The notes below the pieces were generated by a model that was given only the letters and a program-made list of their open reading frames with translations, was not told where the DNA came from and searched no databases. Both the position numbers and the translations under genes were made by a program. 12,763 bases of DNA from an uncultured Bdellovibrio sp. GTDB lineage: Bacteria > Bdellovibrionota > Bdellovibrionia > Bdellovibrionales > Bdellovibrionaceae. Of the stretch, positions 5,998 through 12,763 are shown one piece after another (the first letter of the stretch is position 1; each line of letters opens with the position of its first letter). The stretch lies in contig CAMLMF010000031.1 of assembly GCA_946480995.1 (NCBI GenBank), positions 1 to 12,763 of the forward strand, in the 5' to 3' direction.

Positions 5998-6546
5998 ATG
6001 CAAGCAAGTGAAGTTTCTAAAAGATACGCAAAAGCTCTTTTGGCCGTAACAAAACAAAAAGGCACTCATGCAAAAACATTTGCAGAGTTGCAAGCGTTGA
6101 CTGCGGCGTTCGCGTCAGATGCGACTACGAAAAATTATTTCTCTAATCCAATGGTTTCAGCTGCTCAAAAAATTGCAGCAGTGAAGTCAGCAATTGAAGG
6201 CAAGGGCATTTCTGAGGACGTCGTAAGCACATTGACGTTGCTTGGTGAAAAAGGCCGTTTGCACATTCTTGATCAAGTGACTTTGGCATTCCAAGGTTTC
6301 TTGGATCTTGAAGAAGGTGTCACGCGTGGGGTTGTTCGCTCAGCTCAGGCTTTAACTGCGGACGCGCAAAAAGACATCGAAGCAAAGATCAATAAAGTTT
6401 TAAATAAAAAGATCGTATTGACCTATGAACAAGATCCAAAGCTTCTTGGCGGCGTTGTCGCTGAAGTGGGCGGATGGACATTCGATGATAGCATCGATAC
6501 ACACTTAAAAAAATTGAATGAAGAATTAAACAGGAGAGCCAACTAA
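5998..6546 (+). CDS. atpH: ATP synthase F1 subunit delta (OSCP)
   Basis: Joins the peripheral stalk (b/b') to the top of the alpha3-beta3 head. It has 182 residues, normal for the family. The N-terminal helical domain starts with [14 protein letters not shown], the family's alpha-binding opening, and the C-terminal signature [19 protein letters not shown] (about 153-172) matches the OSCP/delta pattern before the last helix. The start ATG 5998 is preceded by GGAG with 8 nt spacing, inside the end of atpF. atpA begins 2 nt after its stop codon. Confidence 0.95.
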   Translation: MQASEVSKRYAKALLAVTKQKGTHAKTFAELQALTAAFASDATTKNYFSNPMVSAAQKIAAVKSAIEGKGISEDVVSTLTLLGEKGRLHILDQVTLAFQGFLDLEEGVTRGVVRSAQALTADAQKDIEAKINKVLNKKIVLTYEQDPKLLGGVVAEVGGWTFDDSIDTHLKKLNEELNRRAN

Positions 6547-6548
6547 CA

Positions 6549-8069
6549 ATGGAAACACAAATTCGTGCTGACGAAATCAGTCGTGTTCTCAAAGAACAAA
6601 TCAATCAATACAATAAAAAGATTGAAGTAAGCGAAACAGGAAGCGTTCTTTCCGTAGGAGACGGTGTTGCCCGTATCTATGGTCTTGAGAATGCTATGGC
6701 TGGTGAACTTGTTGAGTTCCCAGGTGAAATCTACGGAATGGTCCTAAACCTTGAAGAAGGTCATGTTGGTGCCGTACTTTTCGGTGAAGATCGTCACATT
6801 AAAGAAGGCGACACTGTTAAAAGAACTAAAAAAATCGTTTCCGTTCCAGTTGGTGAAGCCCTTCTTGGTCGCGTTGTAGACGCTCTAGGAAATGCTATCG
6901 ACGGTCGTGGTCCTATCAACACGCCTCATTCACGTATCGTTGAAACTAAAGCTCCTGGTATCGTTTATCGTCATCCAGTTGAAGAGCCTCTTCAAACGGG
7001 TATCAAAGCTATCGATGCTCTTGTTCCAATCGGTCGTGGCCAACGTGAGTTGATCATCGGTGACCGTCAAACAGGTAAAACAACGATCGCGGTTGACACT
7101 ATCATCAATCAAAAAGGTCAAAACGTTCAGTGCTTCTACGTAGCTATCGGTCAAAAACAATCGACTGTTGCTCTAGTAGTTGAAAAATTGCGTGCAGCGG
7201 GTGCTCTTGAGTACACGACTATTATTGCAGCGAATGCTTCTGACTCTGCACCTCTTCAATACCTTGCAGCCTACACAGGTACTGCAATGGCGGAATACTT
7301 CCGTGATACTGGCAGACATGCTTTGATCGTTTACGATGACTTGACGAAACAAGCGCAAGCTTACCGTCAGTTGTCTCTTCTTCTTCGCCGTCCTCCAGGA
7401 CGTGAAGCGTATCCAGGCGACGTATTCTATCTTCACAGCCGTTTGTTAGAGCGTGCTTCTAAGTTGTCAGCTGATAAAGGCGGCGGTTCATTGACTGCAT
7501 TGCCAATCATCGAAACACAAGCGGGCGATATCTCTGCATACATCCCAACAAATGTTATCTCTATCACTGATGGTCAGATCTTCCTTGAATCAGATCTATT
7601 CTACAAAGGTATCCGTCCGGCGATCTCTGTAGGTAAATCTGTATCACGCGTGGGTGGTGCCGCTCAGATTAAAGCGATGAAACAAGTTGCCGGTTCAATG
7701 AAACTTGAACTTGCACAGTTCCGTGCGATGGAAGCGTTCGCAGCGTTTGCTTCTGACTTGGATAAAGCGACTCAACAACAGTTGGCTCGTGGTCGTCGTT
7801 TAGTCGAAGTTTTAAAACAAGGTCAATACCAACCAGTTAAAGTTGAAGAACAAATCGTTATGATCTTCGCAGCTTCAAATGGTTTTGTTGATGCTTACCC
7901 TGAAACAGACGTTAAGAAATACGAAAAAGAAATGATTGAGTTCTTGAAAAACAAGCACCCAGAAATTCTTAAAACTATTTCTGAGAAGAAAGCTATCTCT
8001 GACGACTCTAAGAAGGCGCTTCTTGCGGCTCTTGGCGAATTCAAAGCTATCTTCCAACCTTCTAACTAA
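6549..8069 (+). CDS. atpA: ATP synthase F1 subunit alpha
   Basis: Non-catalytic nucleotide-binding subunit of the alpha3-beta3 hexamer. It has 506 residues (E. coli 513). The N-terminal beta barrel contains [20 protein letters not shown]; the P-loop is GDRQTGKT (171-178); the Walker B strand ALIVYDDL follows; and the alpha signature [17 protein letters not shown] holds the arginine finger (Arg367) that reaches into the catalytic site of beta. All key residues are present. AGGAG lies 12 nt before the ATG. Codon use is strongly skewed to CGT/CTT/GGT-type codons compared with flanking genes such as rsmG, as expected for a highly expressed protein. Confidence 0.98.
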   Translation: METQIRADEISRVLKEQINQYNKKIEVSETGSVLSVGDGVARIYGLENAMAGELVEFPGEIYGMVLNLEEGHVGAVLFGEDRHIKEGDTVKRTKKIVSVPVGEALLGRVVDALGNAIDGRGPINTPHSRIVETKAPGIVYRHPVEEPLQTGIKAIDALVPIGRGQRELIIGDRQTGKTTIAVDTIINQKGQNVQCFYVAIGQKQSTVALVVEKLRAAGALEYTTIIAANASDSAPLQYLAAYTGTAMAEYFRDTGRHALIVYDDLTKQAQAYRQLSLLLRRPPGREAYPGDVFYLHSRLLERASKLSADKGGGSLTALPIIETQAGDISAYIPTNVISITDGQIFLESDLFYKGIRPAISVGKSVSRVGGAAQIKAMKQVAGSMKLELAQFRAMEAFAAFASDLDKATQQQLARGRRLVEVLKQGQYQPVKVEEQIVMIFAASNGFVDAYPETDVKKYEKEMIEFLKNKHPEILKTISEKKAISDDSKKALLAALGEFKAIFQPSN

Positions 8070-8082
8070 TATTGGTGCTTAA

Positions 8083-8967
8083 ATGGCAAGCTTGAAGGAT
8101 ATCCGGGCTCGGATCGAGTCCACTAAAAACACCCAGCAGATCACGAAGGCTATGAAGCTCGTGTCTGCTGCGAAGTTGAGAAAGGCGCAGAATAACATCG
8201 TTAATATGCGTCCTTATGCTCTGACTTTGCGTAAGGTGATTGCGGATATCGCTGTGACAAATAAAGTGACGCATCCGTTGATGGAGAAGAAAGAGCAAGT
8301 AAAGAACGTTTTACTTGTTGTTATCAGCTCTGATCGCGGTCTGTGCGGCGCTTTCAACAGCAATATCAACAAATTTACTGAAGCTTATTATAAAGAGAAC
8401 AAAGACAAGCTCGAGAAAATTGATTTCTTATTCATCGGCCGCAGAGCCCATGATTATTTTATCAGAAGAGATATCAAGCCGGTGGATTACATCACGAAGC
8501 TTGATAAGGACATTTCTTATGAGTTGGCCTCTAAAGTTGCTGGTCGCGTGATGAATGATTACCTAGAAGGTAATTATGATGAAGTTCGTATTATCCATAA
8601 CGAATTCAAGTCAGCGATTTCTCAAGTTGTAGTGTGTGAAACAATCTTGCCAATTGATCTTGGTTTGACGACTTTCAATACTGAAAAAGAGAGTGCGACG
8701 AATTTCTCTGTGGACATGATTTTCGAACCAGCTCCAGAAGCGATCATCAAAGATCTTTTGGAAAAGCATTTCGATCTTCAAGTTTACAGAACTATGTCTG
8801 AGTCGGTTGCCGGCGAACATGGTGCTCGTATGAGTGCGATGGAATCTGCGACGAACAACGCGAAAGAGATGATCAACAAGCTCACTCTGACATACAACAA
8901 ATTGAGACAAGAAAAAATTACTACAGAATTGACTGAAATCGTATCGGGCGCGGAAGCGCTTAAATAG
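8083..8967 (+). CDS. atpG: ATP synthase F1 subunit gamma (rotor shaft)
   Basis: Central asymmetric shaft whose rotation drives binding changes in beta. It has 294 residues (E. coli 287). The N-terminal helix MASLKDIRARIESTKNTQQI followed by TKAMKLVSAAKLRKAQ and the C-terminal helix AMESATNNAKEMINKLTL then YNKLRQEKITTELTEIVSGA are the two conserved ends that form the coiled-coil shaft; SSDRGLCGAFN (about 85-95) begins the central Rossmann-like domain. The ATG at 8083 follows a partial ribosome binding site (GGTG at 8074-8077), weaker than those of its neighbours. Confidence 0.97.
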   Translation: MASLKDIRARIESTKNTQQITKAMKLVSAAKLRKAQNNIVNMRPYALTLRKVIADIAVTNKVTHPLMEKKEQVKNVLLVVISSDRGLCGAFNSNINKFTEAYYKENKDKLEKIDFLFIGRRAHDYFIRRDIKPVDYITKLDKDISYELASKVAGRVMNDYLEGNYDEVRIIHNEFKSAISQVVVCETILPIDLGLTTFNTEKESATNFSVDMIFEPAPEAIIKDLLEKHFDLQVYRTMSESVAGEHGARMSAMESATNNAKEMINKLTLTYNKLRQEKITTELTEIVSGAEALK

Positions 8968-8975
8968 GGAGCTGA

Positions 8976-10394
<1,419 letters not shown>

Positions 10395-10399
10395 CGTTG

Positions 10400-10404
10400 A
10401 AAGG
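10400..10404 (+). promoter_or_regulatory. Ribosome binding site that decides the atpC start
   Basis: AAAGG at 10400-10404 lies 7 nt before the ATG at 10412. This favours that ATG over the upstream in-frame TTG at 10397, which falls just after the hairpin with no ribosome binding site available. Confidence 0.6.
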
Positions 10405-10411
10405 CTTATTT

Positions 10412-10828
10412 ATGTTTAAATTAACGATCGTGACTCCAGAAAGACGTTTGCTTGTTGGCCAAGAGGTTGACGAAGTAACAGTTCCTGGTTTCAAAGGAGA
10501 ACTCAACATTCTTCCTGGTCACGCGCCACTAATCACGACACTTGAAACAGGTGTTATGAAATGGAAACTTAAGGGTAAAGAAAAGCAAGACCAAGCTGTG
10601 ATCAGCTGGGGCTATTGCCAAGTAACCCCTGAGGGCGTGAATGTTCTTGCGAACATGGCTGACCTTCCAGAAGAAATTGACGTTCAGGCGACGAAAGAAT
10701 TTTTGTCTGCTTCTGAAAAACGCATCATGAACGAACTTATCACAGATGAAGATTGGACAGAGTTCCAACGTGATTGGTCTCGCGCAAGAGCGAAACTTGA
10801 TATGGCTGAAGGCCAAATCAAAAAATAG
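10412..10828 (+). CDS. atpC: ATP synthase F1 subunit epsilon
   Basis: Links the rotor shaft gamma to the c-ring and can inhibit ATP hydrolysis through its C-terminal helices. From ATG 10412 it has 138 residues, typical of the family. The N-terminal beta sandwich begins FKLTIVTPERRLLVGQEVDE, followed by the signature GELNILPGHAPLITTLETG (about residues 28-46) and then a helical C-terminal domain rich in E/K/R (about 85-138). An upstream TTG (10397) would add five residues but lacks a ribosome binding site. Last gene of the operon; a strong terminator follows 25 nt later. Confidence 0.95.
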   Translation: MFKLTIVTPERRLLVGQEVDEVTVPGFKGELNILPGHAPLITTLETGVMKWKLKGKEKQDQAVISWGYCQVTPEGVNVLANMADLPEEIDVQATKEFLSASEKRIMNELITDEDWTEFQRDWSRARAKLDMAEGQIKK

Positions 10829-10853
10829 TCAGTACGAAAAACTTAGAATTTTA

Positions 10854-10887
10854 AAAAGGCTCTCGGAAACGAGGGCCTTTTGTTTTT
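10854..10887 (+). terminator. Intrinsic terminator of the ATP synthase operon
   Basis: The arms AAAAGGCTCTCG (10854-10865) and CGAGGGCCTTTT (10870-10881) form a 12-bp stem with one G-T wobble and a GAAA tetraloop, followed by GTTTTTG, giving a run of nine T in ten bases. The A-run before the stem makes it partly usable in the other direction too. It lies 25 nt after the atpC stop. Confidence 0.92.
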
Positions 10888-10899
10888 GTGGCATCGGAT

Positions 10900-10929
10900 T
10901 TGAAATTATCGCTCTGGGTTTTCTTAAAT
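10900..10929 (+). promoter_or_regulatory. Probable promoter of the small gene at 10948
   Basis: TTGAAA (10900-10905, 5 of 6 to TTGACA) and TTAAAT (10924-10929, 4 of 6 to TATAAT) with an 18-nt spacer, placed just after the atp terminator and about 20 nt before the next start codon. The resulting leader would be very short (about 10 nt) and would consist mostly of the ribosome binding site. Confidence 0.4.
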
Positions 10930-10947
10930 GAAGTTTAGAGGTGATAC

Positions 10948-11304
10948 ATGTCTGCGCATTCCGAAATTGTCCGAAGCTATATCGAGCTCCGGAACTATTT
11001 AGCTAAAAGCAATCCACAGCCGAATATGAAATTCGAAGTAAACTTCAAAGTTTTAAATCAATCGTTGATGGCATTTAATACTGTTACTGGTGCTTCCATA
11101 GAGGTTGCCAAGATAAGACCGAACTTCCCGGGAGTTTTTATGCCCCATTACGGGTGTATATTTGAAAGATATGCGACGGACTTAATTCGCTATATTAATA
11201 TGGGCCTACTTAAAAATGTGAATCAATCGAATGACGAAATTCTTTCGTTGTCTTTAAAACATAAAGATTCACTGAATTTAAATAAAGCTTACGAACCTTA
11301 TTAA
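10948..11304 (+). CDS. Hypothetical protein of 118 residues
   Basis: Family not recognised. The protein has no signal peptide and no clear membrane segment, so it is probably cytoplasmic. Helical N-terminus (SEIVRSYIELRNYLAKS), then a beta-like middle (MKFEVNFKVLNQSLMAFNTV), a Pro/Gly/aromatic stretch (NFPGVFMPHYGCIFERYATD) and a polar C-terminus. The start is well supported: GAGGTGAT (10938-10945), an excellent match to the 16S rRNA 3' end, lies 2 nt before the ATG, and a possible promoter lies upstream. It follows the atp terminator, so it is transcribed separately. Its stop codon overlaps that of the convergent gene at 11301-11720. Confidence 0.7.
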   Translation: MSAHSEIVRSYIELRNYLAKSNPQPNMKFEVNFKVLNQSLMAFNTVTGASIEVAKIRPNFPGVFMPHYGCIFERYATDLIRYINMGLLKNVNQSNDEILSLSLKHKDSLNLNKAYEPY

Positions 11305-11720
11305 GAGGGCATCTTTGCTAGCAAAACGCCGTTAAGAAAAATATCCAAGCGCATCTGAGCAGGAGTTCTATCGGAGTCTCGGTAGTTAAACTGATCGACG
11401 TCAATAAGTTCCCACTGGTTATTTTTATCGAGACGAAACTCAGCGTAAAAATCTAAGCCGCCGAAGCAAAGAAGGGTTTCTTCTTCGATTTTAGAAACGA
11501 CCGCATAAAGTTTGTTGCGACCGATTTTCCAAGCGACAGTTGTAGAGAAAGTTTCTTGGCAATCATAGCACGGCATATTTTTTACTGCGTATTGCGTGTC
11601 GCTTTCCGGATTTAAGAGAAAATAGGAAATTCTTTTTTCCGGATAGTCGTGCGGATTCACGTTGCGTGAAACCTCCCACATCAGATCATAATGATTTTTT
11701 GCCAAAAGCTTATCAACCAT
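11301..11720 (-). CDS. Hypothetical protein of 139 residues downstream of nagZ
   Basis: Family not recognised. No signal peptide in the annotated form. The protein is rich in aromatic and charged residues with alternating beta-like segments (KLYAVVSKIEEETLLCFGGL, FYAEFRLDKNNQWELIDVDQ) and a single CxxC (PCYDC), which might bind metal or be a redox pair. Start at ATG 11720 has only a poor ribosome binding site (GAAAAG). The frame stays open for 19 codons upstream, back to the nagZ stop codon at 11778-11780, with no ATG, GTG or TTG among them, so ATG 11720 is the only ordinary start. Same strand as the nagZ-like gene and probably co-transcribed with it. Stop overlaps that of the convergent gene by 4 nt. 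Confidence 0.65.
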   Translation of the reverse strand: MVDKLLAKNHYDLMWEVSRNVNPHDYPEKRISYFLLNPESDTQYAVKNMPCYDCQETFSTTVAWKIGRNKLYAVVSKIEEETLLCFGGLDFYAEFRLDKNNQWELIDVDQFNYRDSDRTPAQMRLDIFLNGVLLAKMPS

Positions 11721-11777
11721 GCTTTTCGTATCGGCAAAAGAATTATTTCGATTAAGACGCCCGACGAAGGGACTGTA

Positions 11778-12763
11778 TTAAAGCGATACGTAAGAGTTCG
11801 CAGGGTCGTTTAAAATCTCTTCGAGATGTTGAGCGATTTTTTTGCCGGAATCGGCGTGGTTAAAATAAAGCTGAATCACGCGCATATAACCTTTTGTGTC
11901 GCGCACCAAGCGAGGCGCCGCCAAATTCACCGCAACAACATAGCGTCTTTGTTCAGGCTTAAACGATTTGATCAAGCCCGCAGTTTTGGGGCCGGTGACG
12001 GCCGCGACCAGTAAAGTACACTTTTGATTTTGCACCCAGGTCTGTACGTCTTCTGCCGTAAATGATCCAGCAAGAATTTTTGTGGCAACTCTTCGTGACG
12101 TGGACTTTCGGAAAGACTCGATAAAACTTCCAGATGGTGAGATCACGCACAGGTTGGCGACGGAAGAGGGTGAGCGACCTGGAGACACTTTGGCAACAGA
12201 ACTTTGCGCCAAGCTGTTTTGTAAATTCTTATCTAAAATATCTGACTCTAAATTGATATAACCCTTTGAAGTCAGCTTTAGTCCCTGTAGCAAAGAAGGT
12301 TGCTGTGGATCTCTGCGATATAAATTTGCGTAAGCTTTTACTCTTAAAATTCGTTTCAATTTTGCGTCGAGTTCATCCTTAGAAAGCTGACCAATCGCTA
12401 CCGCCTTCTTTACGTAATTAAATGCAGCCTCTTGATCTTTAAAGGACCAAGTTAACATCACGATGTCAGAACCAGCTTGTAAGGCGCGCAGGGCAGCGAC
12501 CTCGGGACGCAGTAGCTGTTTAGACCCTTGCATCTGTAAATCATCAGTAACGACTAAGCCTTGATACTGCAATTTTTCGCGTAAAAGTCCGTGGGTAATT
12601 TGTCGCGAAAAACTTGCGGGCTCACCACTTTTATCGAGCGATGGATAAATCAAATGCGATAGCATCATAGCTGAGTTTTCACTAAGTGCTGCATAGGCAG
12701 CGAAAGGTTTTAAATCTCGCTCTTGCATTTCCGAATAAGAAGAAAGATTGCGCACGACTTTTA
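11778..12763 (-). CDS. nagZ: NagZ-like beta-N-acetylhexosaminidase (glycoside hydrolase family 3), N-terminus outside window
   Basis: NagZ removes GlcNAc from peptidoglycan fragments (GlcNAc-anhydroMur peptides) during cell-wall recycling. The frame is open to the window edge; the GTG at 12755 is internal and the true start lies beyond, so the His-containing KHFPGHGD loop typical of NagZ is not visible. Seen in the visible part: RDLKPF and SAMMLSHLIYPSLD (matching the MTAHxxYPxLD block), SFSRQITHGLLREKLQYQGL, and the nucleophile region VVTDDLQM with the catalytic Asp (visible residue 71 or 72), then AGSDIVML. After the barrel, a second domain of about 150 residues continues to the C-terminus, as in two-domain GH3 enzymes such as Bacillus NagZ and unlike the single-domain E. 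coli form of about 340 residues. Another GH3 specificity, such as beta-glucosidase, cannot be fully excluded. Confidence 0.85.
   Translation of the reverse strand, partial: KVVRNLSSYSEMQERDLKPFAAYAALSENSAMMLSHLIYPSLDKSGEPASFSRQITHGLLREKLQYQGLVVTDDLQMQGSKQLLRPEVAALRALQAGSDIVMLTWSFKDQEAAFNYVKKAVAIGQLSKDELDAKLKRILRVKAYANLYRRDPQQPSLLQGLKLTSKGYINLESDILDKNLQNSLAQSSVAKVSPGRSPSSVANLCVISPSGSFIESFRKSTSRRVATKILAGSFTAEDVQTWVQNQKCTLLVAAVTGPKTAGLIKSFKPEQRRYVVAVNLAAPRLVRDTKGYMRVIQLYFNHADSGKKIAQHLEEILNDPANSYVSL

Noticed and set aside
10397..10411. TTG at 10397 as start of atpC
   Set aside because: It lies between the hairpin and the AAAGG ribosome binding site with none of its own, and the ATG at 10412 gives the normal epsilon N-terminus.

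Overview
The window looks like an origin-proximal segment of a chromosome from a Bdellovibrio-like bacterium (Bdellovibrionota, formerly Deltaproteobacteria). This is an inference from gene order (mnmG-rsmG-parA-parB-bactofilin followed by an F-type ATP synthase cluster that lacks the a and c subunits), from moderate GC content judged by eye, and from the protein sequences. No database search was possible, so the genus is tentative.

Region 1 (1-2059, + strand): the 3' part of mnmG (tRNA wobble-uridine modification), whose 5' end lies outside the window, overlapping rsmG (16S rRNA G527 methyltransferase), which starts at a TTG codon inside mnmG. Region 2 (2060-2693): two identical, perfect 16-bp parS centromere sites, TGTTCCACGTGGAACA, lie either side of one inverted gene for a small coiled-coil lipoprotein. 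One parS fills the gap between the convergent stop codons of rsmG and the lipoprotein gene. The other sits 5 nt upstream of the lipoprotein start codon, in the ribosome-binding zone. Region 3 (2694-4898, +): parA, parB and a bactofilin gene, each overlapping the next by a few bases, so chromosome segregation and a cytoskeletal polymer form one apparently translationally coupled unit.

Region 4 (4999-10828, +): the ATP synthase cluster atpX(b')-atpF(b)-atpH(delta)-atpA(alpha)-atpG(gamma)-atpD(beta)-atpC(epsilon). It supplies all of F1 and the peripheral stalk but not the membrane a and c subunits, which must be encoded elsewhere. A perfect 8-bp hairpin spans the atpD stop codon just before atpC, and a strong intrinsic terminator closes the operon at about 10854-10887.

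Region 5 (10900-12763): a small unrecognised gene on the + strand with its own plausible promoter, meeting tail-to-tail (4-nt overlap) a second unrecognised gene on the - strand. Upstream of that lies the 3' part of a NagZ-like family 3 glycoside hydrolase, cut by the window edge, which probably acts in peptidoglycan recycling.

Most of the window is conserved housekeeping sequence. The most interesting part is the parS-lipoprotein-parS arrangement and its link to the parAB-bactofilin unit. No mobile elements, CRISPR arrays, tRNAs or rRNAs were seen, and every stretch without a gene is shorter than about 125 bases.
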